Source of the DNA: Candidatus Binatia bacterium
GTDB taxonomy: Bacteria; Desulfobacterota; Binatia; UBA1149; JAJCZL01
DNA length: 49,609 bases
Reading direction: 5' to 3'
Assembly (NCBI GenBank): GCA_028278325.1
Contig: JANQEO010000132.1
Coordinates: 1-49,609, forward strand
Position numbers and translations under genes: made by a program. A model generated the notes under the pieces. It searched no databases. It worked only from the letters and a program-made list of their open reading frames with translations, and was not told the DNA's origin. The stretch's first letter is position 1, and every line of letters starts with the position of its first letter. Positions 1-8,428 of this stretch are shown here, piece by piece.

Positions 1-581
1 TCGTCGTTCTGGAAGTCGAAGGAACGACCGGAGAAGTCCGTGGCGATGGTGCCCGGCTCGATGATCTTGGCCTTGCAGCCGATCGCGGACAGCTCGAACG
101 CGAGAGACTCGGTGATCCCCTCCACGGCGAACTTGGTGCCGTGGTAGAGCGCCCCGAGGGGAAACGTCGCCTTCCCGCCGACCGACGAGACGTTGATGAG
201 CGTGCCCTCGCCACGTTTCCGGAAGTGAGGGAGAACCGCCCGCGTCACGTCGAGCAGGCCGATGACGTTCGTGTTGAACTGACGGACGATGTTGTCGCGC
301 GGGAATGTCTCGAGGGGTCCGTATGCCCCGTAGCCAGCGTTGTTCACTAGGACGTCGATACCACCAAACGCGCCGGTAGCCGCCGAGACGGCGTCCCGGA
401 TCGAATCCTCGTCGAGCACGTCGAGCCGGGTGACCAGCACGTTGTCGTGCTTCGTCAGTTCCGTCTCCTTCTCCGGGCGGCGCATCGTCGCAACGACGTT
501 CCAGCCGCGCTCCTGGAAGTGCTCGGCGGTAGCCCTGCCGATGCCGCTCGAGGCCCCTGTGATGAGAATGGTCTGGGTCAT
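1..581 (-). CDS. Short-chain dehydrogenase/reductase, 3' end cut by window edge
   Basis: The gene reads leftward from an ATG at 579-581 and runs off the left edge, so about 193 N-terminal residues are visible. They show the classical SDR layout: a nucleotide-binding TGASSGIG at residues 8-15, an NNAG motif after strand beta-4, and a catalytic Ser followed by YHGTK (YxxxK). These enzymes oxidise or reduce hydroxyl/keto substrates with NAD(P)(H); the substrate cannot be told from sequence. An AAAGGAG ribosome site lies 7 bases before the ATG. It sits 35 bp downstream of a second SDR in the same direction, and the two resemble each other (both read NNAGYG and RGWNVVATMR near the start), which suggests a tandem duplication and one operon. 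It is absent from simple ORF lists because it has no stop codon in the window. Confidence 0.9.
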   Translation of the reverse strand, partial: MTQTILITGASSGIGRATAEHFQERGWNVVATMRRPEKETELTKHDNVLVTRLDVLDEDSIRDAVSAATGAFGGIDVLVNNAGYGAYGPLETFPRDNIVRQFNTNVIGLLDVTRAVLPHFRKRGEGTLINVSSVGGKATFPLGALYHGTKFAVEGITESLAFELSAIGCKAKIIEPGTIATDFSGRSFDFQND

Positions 582-616
582 GGTTCGTCTCCTTTGTGGT
601 TGTGGGCGTCGAGCGG

Positions 617-1471
617 TCAGGCGTTGGGGGTCTGGGGCGGAAGCACCATCTCGGCGAGCTGGTCGAGGAAGGCCTCGCGCGGGGCACTGTTCATCATCTC
701 CATGATCATCTGCGCGTCCGCCCCGATCGGGTTGTGGACCGGTGTGTCCCCGGTGGCGCACTCGTAAATCAGGTCGGCAACCTCCTGCGGGTCCGACTGC
801 TCGCCGCCCTGCATTGCCATGTTCTCGGCGACGGCCTGGATCTGCGCCGCCAGCGTGGCGGCGTAGGACGTCAGCTGCTCGTCGCCGACATCGCTCTCGT
901 CGTCTACATTCGCGTTGAAGCGCGTCGTAGGGTAGGAGCCTGGCATCACGCTCTTGAAGAGGATGTTCAAGGGGCGGTATTCGAGCGCGAGCGCCTCCGT
1001 CAGACCCTCGACGGCGTGCTTCGAGGAGACGTAGACCGAGGCCGTCGGAAAGCCGATCACGCCGGCCATCGAGGTGACGTTGATCACGCGCCCTTCCTTG
1101 CGCCGCCGCATCGCAGGGAGCACGGCGCGCGTGACGTTCATCAGGCCAAAGACGTTCGTCTCGTACATGCGACGCACGGCCGCGTCGTCCATCTGCTCGA
1201 ACACCGCGTTGCCTCCGTAGCCGGCGTTGTTGACCAGGACGTCGATTACCTCGAAGCGCGACACGGCCTCGGCCACAGCGCCACCGATGCTGGCCGTGTC
1301 CGTCACGTCGAGCTTGACGACGAGAACGCCGTCCAGCCCGGTCAGGTCGGACTCCTTCCCCGGGCTGCGCATCGTGGCGACGACGTTCCAGCCGCGGTCG
1401 TAAAAGGTCTTGGCGGCCAGCTTGCCGAAGCCGCTCGAGCATCCCGTGATCAGCACCGTCTTCTTGTCCAT
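617..1471 (-). CDS. Short-chain dehydrogenase/reductase
   Basis: This 284-residue protein has the full classical SDR signature: TGCSSGFG near residues 9-16, NNAGYG, a catalytic Ser in NVTSMAGV and YVSSK (YxxxK). The reading frame is open to 1546, but I chose the ATG at 1469-1471 because it starts directly on the family's first strand (MDKKTVLITG) and has GGAG 8 bases upstream; the 25 extra residues are charged and unlike the family. It is the first gene of a leftward pair of SDRs and is divergent from an AraC-type regulator, a common arrangement in which the regulator controls the enzymes. Substrate unknown. Confidence 0.9.
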   Translation of the reverse strand: MDKKTVLITGCSSGFGKLAAKTFYDRGWNVVATMRSPGKESDLTGLDGVLVVKLDVTDTASIGGAVAEAVSRFEVIDVLVNNAGYGGNAVFEQMDDAAVRRMYETNVFGLMNVTRAVLPAMRRRKEGRVINVTSMAGVIGFPTASVYVSSKHAVEGLTEALALEYRPLNILFKSVMPGSYPTTRFNANVDDESDVGDEQLTSYAATLAAQIQAVAENMAMQGGEQSDPQEVADLIYECATGDTPVHNPIGADAQMIMEMMNSAPREAFLDQLAEMVLPPQTPNA

Positions 1472-1589
1472 GACCTGTCTCCGTTCGTCGTTCGCTTGGT
1501 TCTTCGTCTTCGGCGGCTCGTGGCAACGGCCTCGACGAGGCTCCACCCGGGAAGATCATAGACTCAGATCGGCAGACGGACATTAGCGA

Positions 1590-1687
1590 TTGGCGCCAAA
1601 GAACTGCCAAGACGCGCCAAAATGGCGTCAGCAGATTTCAGGACGGCGCTTTTCGCTAATGCCTTGGCGCGTCTGGCGGCCTACAAT
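1590..1687. promoter_or_regulatory. Candidate operator cluster between SDR operon and AraC gene
   Basis: TTGGCG or its complement recurs across this divergent intergenic region: a perfect 10-bp palindrome TTGGCGCCAA at 1590-1599, an inverted CGCCA-AAA-TGGCG at 1615-1627, and TTGGCG at 1664-1669. A TACAAT, resembling a -10 box, lies at 1682-1687, just before the ATG at 1694. Repeated half-sites between a divergent AraC regulator and its likely targets fit an autoregulated control region. Binding is inferred only. Confidence 0.4.
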
Positions 1688-1693
1688 ACCTCT

Positions 1694-2692
1694 ATGGCCG
1701 ATCCCAAGCCCATCCCCGTCGAGAGCGTCTGGCTCATCGCCATCAAGGATCTGGGTCTCGAGGCGGAGAACCTGCTCCGGCGCGCCCGCCTGCCCCGGGA
1801 CCTCTTCACCCAGGAGCGCCCACGGGTGTCCGTCGAGGAGTACTTCCGCTTCTGGAACGCCTTCGTCGAAGAGGCCGGCGATCCCCTACTGCCCCTGACA
1901 CTGGTGAAGAACCTGTCCCCCGAGGCCTTCTACCCGCCCGTGTTTGCGGCCCTCTGCAGTCCCGATCTGAGCGTGGCTGCGCGGCGTATGGCGGAGCACA
2001 AGCGGCTCGTCGCTCCCATGATCATGACCGTCGACGAAGATGCCGCGGGCTTGTTCATCGGTTGTCAGTGGGAGGACCCGGACATCCACTCCCCGGTGTC
2101 GCTCGCCGCAGTTGAACTGGCGTTCTTCACACAGATTGCCCGGATGGGCACGCGCGAGCCCGTTCGGCCCGTGCGAGTCGAGAGTCCGTACGCGATCCAG
2201 CCTGCCGAGGCGTACGAGGAGTTCTTCGGCGTTGCGATCGAGCGGAGCGATCGCCATGGCGTCACCTTCAGCTCGGAGGACGCGACGCGACCCTTCCTGA
2301 CCGCGAACGAGTCCCTATGGCAGACGTTCGAGCCCGAGCTGCGACGGCGCCGAACGAACCTGGGTGCCGCCGCCCCGCTCGTGGAACGGGTCCGGTCCGT
2401 GTTGCTCGAGACACTACCGAGTGGGGAGGCGACGATCGGCGTAGCAGCGAGCCGGCTCGGGATGAGCTCACGCACCCTGCAGCGCAGCCTCAAGGAGGAA
2501 AGTACCTCCTACAAGGAGGTCGTGAGGCGGACCCGCGAAGAGCTCGCACGCCATTATGTGACCAAGACGAAGATCAGCTACACGGAGATTGGGTTCCTGC
2601 TCGGGTTCGCCGAGCCGAGCTCTTTCTTCCGCGCGTTTCGTGACTGGACCGGGGAAACGCCGGATTCGCTACGGGTCTCGGTCGGCAGCTGA
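1694..2692 (+). CDS. AraC-family transcriptional regulator (Arabinose_bd-like plus HTH_18)
   Basis: The N-terminal ~200 residues resemble the arabinose-operon-type ligand domain of the OruR/AraC group (short motifs such as ARLPRDLF and a conserved EEYFRFW segment). The C-terminal ~100 residues hold the double helix-turn-helix, with ASRLGMSSRTLQRSLKEE and then IGFLLGFAEPSSFFRAFRDW, the usual AraC signature. The frame is open from 1622, but the ATG at 1694 matches where the family normally begins and lies beyond the repeated TTGGCG boxes, so I prefer it; 1622 would add 24 residues. It probably controls the divergent SDR pair; the ligand is unknown. Confidence 0.88.
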   Translation: MADPKPIPVESVWLIAIKDLGLEAENLLRRARLPRDLFTQERPRVSVEEYFRFWNAFVEEAGDPLLPLTLVKNLSPEAFYPPVFAALCSPDLSVAARRMAEHKRLVAPMIMTVDEDAAGLFIGCQWEDPDIHSPVSLAAVELAFFTQIARMGTREPVRPVRVESPYAIQPAEAYEEFFGVAIERSDRHGVTFSSEDATRPFLTANESLWQTFEPELRRRRTNLGAAAPLVERVRSVLLETLPSGEATIGVAASRLGMSSRTLQRSLKEESTSYKEVVRRTREELARHYVTKTKISYTEIGFLLGFAEPSSFFRAFRDWTGETPDSLRVSVGS

Positions 2693-3329
2693 GCGCCTCG
2701 GCAGTGCTATTGCACGTGTCGAACGGAACCAGCGGGCGCTCGCCAAGCAGGCACCTCACGTCCGTGCGGCTGATTGCGCCATCTGCGACAACCCTGCACG
2801 TAGCTGCGCGGGGATGCGAGGCCATGCGCCAAGGAACGACAAGAGGTAGGTTCCGGTGCGAGATTGGTCCCTCGGTGCTGGCGTTTCTGCTGGCGTGCGC
2901 AGCACCGCGGCGCAAGTTTCTCTTGCTCAGGCACTTCTGCAGTGTGGTTCCGGTTTCCTAAATCGCTGACCAAGGCGGTGGGACTTCCCAAAGGGGACTT
3001 ATGAAACCACTTCTGAGCACAAACAGCTGTAGAGCTGTAGACGCACTCAAGCACACGAAATCACGCTCGTTTGCAGGCGAAACGAAGGTCATCTGTCCAC
3101 GCATTGTCTACGCCGTAACAGAGCGATAGCACTCAACAACCTGGCGCACCTCCGACGCGCCGTCAGCACTTCAGTGCACAGGTGTGAACGCATACATTCG
3201 ATCTGCTGCCGACTTGTATACAACCACACCACTGCCCGATTGCGCAGGGAGCCAATTGTGTGGTACCGGAAGGGGTGGGTTGGTTTAAGCGACTTGAACC
3301 AAGGCGGATTGGAACTGGAGGTATCTGTG
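2693..3329. other. Non-coding stretch before the first mobilisation operon
   Basis: I see no convincing gene in these 637 bases. They hold a tandem 8-bp repeat AGCTGTAG at 3025-3040, two GGGACTT copies near 2980-3000, a perfect palindrome TTGTATACAA at 3214-3223 and a 7-bp inverted repeat described separately. The position directly upstream of an accessory gene and a relaxase fits an origin of transfer plus the operon promoter. The left junction of the element may also lie here. Confidence 0.4.
3214..3264 (+). promoter_or_regulatory. Candidate origin of transfer (oriT) of the left module
   Basis: The stretch combines the palindrome TTGTATACAA (3214-3223) with an inverted repeat ACCACAC (3223-3229) / GTGTGGT (3258-3264). 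GTGTGGT also resembles, from memory, the nick region of F-type MobF origins (GTGT/GG). It lies 66 bp before the start of the RHH accessory gene and about 370 bp before the MobF relaxase, where oriT usually sits. This is inference from position and short motifs only. Confidence 0.3.
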
Positions 3330-3626
3330 GTGAAGTGCAAGGAGCGTGTAGTGACCTACCGACTCGAGAGACTCTATCGCGAACGACTGGACGCCATCGC
3401 CCAACAACACCGAATCTCACCAAACCAACTAGCCCGGATGGTTCTTGTCATGCACCTTGAAAACACCGTGGCCTTGAACCTAAAGGACCAGTTGGTGGCG
3501 CTTCGCGCCGAACTTGGAGTGCTGCGTGACCAGGTGGGGGCGCTCTCAGCGGCAGTACGGGAAGCGAATCGACAAACGCTCGTTCCACCTTCGCAACACG
3601 CACTCCCCTACAACAAGAGGCACTGA
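3330..3626 (+). CDS. RHH-type relaxosome accessory protein (TrwA/MobC-like role)
   Basis: A 98-residue protein. The N-terminus shows a ribbon-helix-helix pattern: strand VVTYRLE, helix RERLDAIAQQHR, then SPNQLARMVLVMHL. A heptad-like helix (QLVALRAELGVLRDQVGALSAAV) follows, probably a coiled coil for oligomers. The frame is open further upstream, but GGAGG at 3317-3321 points to GTG at 3330 (8-base spacing) or 3327. It ends 5 bp before the relaxase gene. The second relaxase in this window is preceded by a 115-residue protein of the same layout, which supports the idea that both bind oriT and help load their relaxase. No strong family match is claimed. Confidence 0.7.
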   Translation: MKCKERVVTYRLERLYRERLDAIAQQHRISPNQLARMVLVMHLENTVALNLKDQLVALRAELGVLRDQVGALSAAVREANRQTLVPPSQHALPYNKRH

Positions 3627-3631
3627 AACAG

Positions 3632-6046
3632 ATGCTCTCGATTGGTTTCATGTCGGCCGGACAGGAGACCTACTACACAAGGCTCGCTTCAGCTCGCTAC
3701 TACACGGAATCTGGGGAACCACAGGGGACTTGGTGGGGTGAGGGGGCAGCGGCAAAGGGCCTTACAGGCGAGGTCAAAGAGCGACACCTTGAGAACCTCA
3801 TGCGTGGGTTCTCCCCCAACGGCTACCAGCGCTGGGTGCGAAACGCTGGAGCTGAGAACCGCCGCGCCGGATTCGATCTGACATTCTCAGCCGAGAAGTC
3901 AGTGTCCGTAGCCTGGGCTCTCATGCCCGCACTCCGTGATGGGATCGAGCGCGCGCATCGAGCAGCGGTCTCGGGCGCCCTAGACTACTTGGAACGGGAA
4001 GCAACACGTACCCGAAGGGGCGCACAAGGGGACCGCAGCGAGCGAGCGGAGCTGATGGTGGCCGTGTTCGAGCATGGTTCCGCAAGAGCTGTCGAGGGCT
4101 CTCTCCCGGATCCCCACCTGCACAGCCACTGCCTCACCATCAACACCTGCGTTGGAACCGACGGCAGGACTGCGACTCTCGACGGTAGGACTCTCCTGCA
4201 GCACAAGATGGCCGCCGGTGTCCTGTATCGCGCAAGACTTCACTTGGAACTGAGAAGACTCGGGCTTGAGGTAGCTCGGGACGGGAGATGGTGCAGACTT
4301 GGCGCCGTTCCCGAGGAAGTGCGTGAGGAGTTCTCCAAGCGTCGGGGCGCGATTGAGACGTTCCTTCAAGAACTAGGCGTTTCGAGTGCCAAGGCCTCAG
4401 CAAGCGCAGCGCTATCCACGCGCTCGAACAAGGCCGAGATGCATCGAGACGCGCTGTTTCCACTCTGGGAGGACCGGGGAAGGAAGCTCGGGTTCATCTC
4501 CCCAGAACGAAAGGTCTTGAGCCTAGAGTCCCGGGAGAGTTTGCTTCGGGGTGCACTCCCCTACGTGCTGGAACAATTGACCGAGCACAAGAGCTACTTC
4601 TCGAAGCAAGAACTAACCAAGAGACTCGCGGAGGCCGTCGAAGAGCACGGAGCAATAGCTTCTGAGGTCACGCGATTCGTGGACGCGATTCTGCCTTCCC
4701 TTGTGCCGGTCGGGCTTCATCGTGAAGGAGAGCTCTACACGACCAGAGAGATGCTCGCTCTTGAGCTCTCGCTTCAGGACACTGCTCGAAGCCTCTTCTA
4801 CAGGCCGAACGCCGTAGCGGCCCACCATGTCGACTCGGTAGCGACTCGTTGGACCATGAGCGCGGAGCAAGAACGTGCTTTTCGAAGCATGACCGGCGGC
4901 GGCTCTCTTTGCGTCATCTCGGGGGCAGCGGGGTCGGGGAAGACTTTCAGTCTTGGGGCCGCCAGAGAAGCCTGGGAGCTCGGCGGCTTCACCGTGCGTG
5001 GCGCTGCACTCGCGGCTCGGGCAGCGAAGCTGCTGGGGGAAAAGAGCGGGATTGAGAGCAAGAGCATCCATCGCACGCTGCATGAGATCGAACGCGGGAG
5101 CAGACCTCTTTCGCGAAACACCGCTCTCGTAATCGACGAAGCCGCTATGGTCGGCACAAGATTGATGGAGCGGCTGGTGAGCGCTGTGGCCGAAGCCGGA
5201 GCCAAACTCGTGCTGATCGGAGACGAGAAGCAGCTTCCCGCGATCGAAGCAGGTGCTCCGTTCGCAAGCCTTGGCAGACAACTTGGAGCATCGAAGCTCG
5301 TTGAGAACCGAAGGCAACGTGATCAATGGGCCAAAGACTCCGCGAAGGATTTCTCGGAGGGTAGGGCGCAGCAAGCCCTTTCACGGTTCGCCGACAGAGG
5401 GCTCGTCTGTATCGAAGACGACCGAGAGAAGACTCTGGCGCGCCTTGTTCACGACTGGGAGCAAGATGTCTCGAAGACCTCGCCCATGGACACGTTCGTG
5501 CTCACGGGTACTCGACGCGACTCAGCTGAGGTGAACCGCGCAATCCAGCAGCATCGAATCCGGGCGGGTGACCTCGACCAGGACCGCTTTGTACGAGTGC
5601 ATTCAACGGTGTTCTTCTTGGGTGATCGCGTGCTGTTTCGAAGGAACTCGAGCCTCGTCAACAACGGAGACAGCGGGACAATCGTTTCGGTTTCCGCCGA
5701 CCATCACACAATCACCGTCAAACTCGACAACGAGCAACGGATCACCATCGACACCAGCGTCTATCAGGACATTCACCTTGGCTACGCAGGCACAACGCAC
5801 GCATCTCAAGGCGGCACGCTCAAGCGATGCCTGGTGCTGTGTAACGATGTGATGCAGGACCGCGAGTCCACCTACGTTCAAGCGTCCCGCGCCACCGACC
5901 AAACACGTTTCTACATGGAGAGCTCGGTGGCAGGCGATGATCTTCGGGAAGTGGCAGCGCTGATGGAACGGTCGCGACGAAAGTACATGGCAAGCGATCT
6001 GCGCCGTGAGCCCCAAGCACCACAGCTCTACCTTGAGGCCGCCTGA
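3632..6046 (+). CDS. MobF relaxase-helicase (TrwC/TraI family)
   Basis: This protein nicks oriT, stays bound to the 5' end through a tyrosine and unwinds the strand for transfer. The 804 residues show an N-terminal TrwC relaxase domain with paired tyrosines near residues 14-15 and 23-24, FDLTFSAEKSVSVAWAL at about 81-97, and the metal-binding HLHSH (H162, H164, H166). A SF1 helicase of the RecD/TraI type follows, with Walker A GAAGSGKT near residue 435, Walker B LVIDEAAMV near 500, GDEKQLPAI, and a late YAGTTHASQGGT motif. The length is near that of R388 TrwC. It starts 5 bp after the accessory gene, and its TGA overlaps the ATG of the coupling protein. It appears intact. Confidence 0.93.
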   Translation: MLSIGFMSAGQETYYTRLASARYYTESGEPQGTWWGEGAAAKGLTGEVKERHLENLMRGFSPNGYQRWVRNAGAENRRAGFDLTFSAEKSVSVAWALMPALRDGIERAHRAAVSGALDYLEREATRTRRGAQGDRSERAELMVAVFEHGSARAVEGSLPDPHLHSHCLTINTCVGTDGRTATLDGRTLLQHKMAAGVLYRARLHLELRRLGLEVARDGRWCRLGAVPEEVREEFSKRRGAIETFLQELGVSSAKASASAALSTRSNKAEMHRDALFPLWEDRGRKLGFISPERKVLSLESRESLLRGALPYVLEQLTEHKSYFSKQELTKRLAEAVEEHGAIASEVTRFVDAILPSLVPVGLHREGELYTTREMLALELSLQDTARSLFYRPNAVAAHHVDSVATRWTMSAEQERAFRSMTGGGSLCVISGAAGSGKTFSLGAAREAWELGGFTVRGAALAARAAKLLGEKSGIESKSIHRTLHEIERGSRPLSRNTALVIDEAAMVGTRLMERLVSAVAEAGAKLVLIGDEKQLPAIEAGAPFASLGRQLGASKLVENRRQRDQWAKDSAKDFSEGRAQQALSRFADRGLVCIEDDREKTLARLVHDWEQDVSKTSPMDTFVLTGTRRDSAEVNRAIQQHRIRAGDLDQDRFVRVHSTVFFLGDRVLFRRNSSLVNNGDSGTIVSVSADHHTITVKLDNEQRITIDTSVYQDIHLGYAGTTHASQGGTLKRCLVLCNDVMQDRESTYVQASRATDQTRFYMESSVAGDDLREVAALMERSRRKYMASDLRREPQAPQLYLEAA

Positions 6047-7590
6047 TGGAGATCCGCGTCGCAGTCATCCTGTTTCTCTGCATCGGCTCATGGATCTTCT
6101 TTGCTCCACGCAACCGAAGGCTCAGAGGCAGAGAGCTCATCACGCAGCGTCAAGCGTCCCGCGCGCAGAAAAGGCTTCGCCAAGACGATGGGCGCGTGCA
6201 CTTCGGCTCGATGCTTCTTCCGAAGAAGGCTGAGACCAGCCACTTTTTGTTCCTGGGAACGACCGGGTCTGGAAAGACGCTCAGTATCAAGCGCATGATG
6301 GCCGAGGCGCTTGCCGACCTTGGCGCTGCGCCAGATCAACGAGCGCTTGTCTACGACCCGAAGCAGGATCAGCTCTCATTCCTCCATGGCTTGGGTCTTC
6401 CTTCCCAGGTCGTCACGCTGAACCCCTTCGATCGTCGCTCAGCGTCCTGGGCCATCGCCCAGGATGTAACCGGCCCTGCGGCCGCACTCGAAGTGGCAGC
6501 GATCTTCATCCCAGAGGAGCGCAGTCACAACCGGTTCTTCTCAGACGCCGCCCGAGACCTCCTATGCGAGGTGATGAAGGCTTTCATCCTTCAATCTCCC
6601 AGGTGCTGGACTCTTCGAGACGTGATCGCTGCAACGAGAAGCCTTAACGCCCTCTGGTCAGTGCTGTCCTGCTCACCGGATGGAAGGCAGGCCTTCGAGA
6701 GTTACTTCGCAGACGAGCGCACTGCCGCGAACGTCCTTGCCACACTTCGCTCCAGACTTGCTCCTCTATCACCAATCGCAGCTCTTTGGAGCAAAGCCGA
6801 CACCGCCGTAAGTCTTGAGGAATGGGCACGCGAGGACTTCGTTCTCGTGCTTGGAAGCAGCGAACGCGTGAGAACCGCGCTGGACACCCTCAACAGGGTC
6901 ATATTCAAGCGGGCCGTCGAGCTCGTTCTAAGCCAAAGCGAATCCCGGACTCGTCGGAACTGGTTCTTCCTCGACGAGGTCCGCGAAGCAGGCAAGCTCG
7001 ATGGACTCTCCACGCTGTTGACCAAAGGACGCTCCAAGGGTGCAAGCGTCGTGTTGGGCTTTCAGGACGTGGAGGGAATGAAGGCGGCCTACGGAGACCG
7101 CCTGGGCAACGAAATCATGGCCATGTGCTCGAACAAGGCCATTCTGCGGCTTGAGAGCGCGGAAACGGCTGCTTGGGCCTCGAAGCAGGTGGGCGAGTTT
7201 GAACGCATCGAGATTCGACGGAGCCTTAACACAGACGGCGCATGGCTCCCTCGCTACCGAACCCGAAGCGAGCAGCGAATCAAAGGCGATGCGGTGCTTC
7301 CCTCTGAGTTCCTCTCGACTCCGCCGGCTGACACGGCCAATGGCGTCACTGGCCACTTCATTACTCCCTTCGTCGGAGCCTACCGAAACTGCACGCCGTT
7401 AAGCACACTTCTGGCGAGGGCGAAGAGCGCGAATGATGTGTTGGACTTCATCCCGCGGCAGGAGGACGAGGAGTGGCTCACGCCTTGGGGTGCTGACGAC
7501 TTTCATCGGCTCAGGATCGTCGAAAGGGCGCTCGAGGTTGACAGGGCCGAGCTTTGCCAGCACATAATCGAGCAAGGAGTTGAACGGTGA
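6046..7590 (+). CDS. Type IV coupling protein (VirD4/TraD-like ATPase)
   Basis: The coupling protein brings the relaxase-DNA complex to a secretion channel and pumps DNA. This 514-residue copy has one N-terminal membrane segment (residues ~4-19), Walker A GTTGSGKT around residues 75-82, and Walker B WFFLDEV near 310, followed by LLTKGRSKGASVVLGFQD, the usual TraD-type region. It is shorter at the N-terminus than TraD (usually two membrane helices). The start ATG shares one base with the relaxase stop (TGATG), so the two are translationally coupled. It resembles the 648-residue coupling protein at 28-30 kb (shared ...VELVLSQ... and ...FLDE/FIDE... segments), so the two modules have related machinery. 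Confidence 0.9.
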   Translation: MEIRVAVILFLCIGSWIFFAPRNRRLRGRELITQRQASRAQKRLRQDDGRVHFGSMLLPKKAETSHFLFLGTTGSGKTLSIKRMMAEALADLGAAPDQRALVYDPKQDQLSFLHGLGLPSQVVTLNPFDRRSASWAIAQDVTGPAAALEVAAIFIPEERSHNRFFSDAARDLLCEVMKAFILQSPRCWTLRDVIAATRSLNALWSVLSCSPDGRQAFESYFADERTAANVLATLRSRLAPLSPIAALWSKADTAVSLEEWAREDFVLVLGSSERVRTALDTLNRVIFKRAVELVLSQSESRTRRNWFFLDEVREAGKLDGLSTLLTKGRSKGASVVLGFQDVEGMKAAYGDRLGNEIMAMCSNKAILRLESAETAAWASKQVGEFERIEIRRSLNTDGAWLPRYRTRSEQRIKGDAVLPSEFLSTPPADTANGVTGHFITPFVGAYRNCTPLSTLLARAKSANDVLDFIPRQEDEEWLTPWGADDFHRLRIVERALEVDRAELCQHIIEQGVER

Positions 7591-8411
7591 ACATCCGGGA
7601 GTTCTTAAGCAGAATCGAGCCAGGTGAACGTGAGCAAGACTGCTGGCTCTGGGTCGGCGCGATGGGCAGCGATGGCTACGGGCGGCTTAGAGGAGAGCAG
7701 GGCACCGTCGAGTGCGCTCACCGCTACGCCTACGAGGTCTTCAAGGGACCAATTCCAGAGAAGCTCTGCGTCCTTCACACGTGTGACACGCCGCGTTGCG
7801 TAAACCCGGCACATCTCTTCCTCGGCACCAACCGCGACAACACTGCGGACATGATTCAAAAGAACCGCCAAGGCAACCCCAGGCACAAACTCTCTTGGGA
7901 GGGTGTGCGCGAGATTCGCGCAAGGCTGTCAGCTGGGGAGCGGAAGCAAGACATCGCATCCAGCTTTCGAATCTGTAGGTCGACCGTGCAAGACATCGAA
8001 CGCGGACTCTCCTGGAAGGAAACGCGTGACTCCCGCCAGATGCAGCTGTTCCCTGTAGGCAGGCCGTCCCAAGGGATTCCGTTGACCGTCGGCGATGCCC
8101 GCGCCGCGCCCTCCGAGCAAGATCGGGGGCTGCGCTCATCTTGCTACAGTGAGGATATCGTGGAGTCACATCGCCGAGCCCAACCGCCGCGCAGCACCGA
8201 CCCAAGGGAGTTGTGCAACATCATCGGCGGGGTCCCCGTCAAAGTGGAGCGGGGTTTTTGCGGCATGTGCGACAGCAACATCTCCAACGAGTGGTGTCTT
8301 CCTGACCACGGTCGTTCTGAGTTCGAGCTTCGCCACTTGGTGGACATCGGAAGACTCCGACAGACTGAGTACGAAATCCTGCTGATCGCTCTCGAGCGAG
8401 GTGAGGTCTGA
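7587..8411 (+). CDS. HNH endonuclease with helix-turn-helix and C-terminal Cys motif
   Basis: The N-terminal half is a clear HNH_3-type homing/phage nuclease: DCWLWVGAMGSDGYGR, AHRYAYEVFKGPIP, then VLHTCDTPRCVNPAHLFLGT and NRDNTADM. A helix-turn-helix-like stretch (GERKQDIASSFRICRSTVQDIERG) follows, as in self-standing HNH proteins that bind DNA. The C-terminus has CGMC plus a further Cys and His, perhaps a small zinc site. The GTG start overlaps the coupling-protein stop by 4 bp (GTGA), so it is the fourth gene of the left operon. It may be a selfish nuclease or may act in element establishment; I cannot decide. Confidence 0.85.
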   Translation: MNIREFLSRIEPGEREQDCWLWVGAMGSDGYGRLRGEQGTVECAHRYAYEVFKGPIPEKLCVLHTCDTPRCVNPAHLFLGTNRDNTADMIQKNRQGNPRHKLSWEGVREIRARLSAGERKQDIASSFRICRSTVQDIERGLSWKETRDSRQMQLFPVGRPSQGIPLTVGDARAAPSEQDRGLRSSCYSEDIVESHRRAQPPRSTDPRELCNIIGGVPVKVERGFCGMCDSNISNEWCLPDHGRSEFELRHLVDIGRLRQTEYEILLIALERGEV

Positions 8412-8428
8412 CGGGAGGGAAGGCCGGT

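Noticed and set aside
596..1561. Long + strand frame of 321 codons opposite the second SDR
   Set aside because: It is the complement of a real SDR gene with full motifs; the frame is a high-GC shadow.
2693..3329. Left attachment site copy of the tRNA-Ala 3' end
   Set aside because: I searched for GGAGCCGATGGGACTCGAAC-like sequence on the + strand here and through the other intergenic gaps and found no match.
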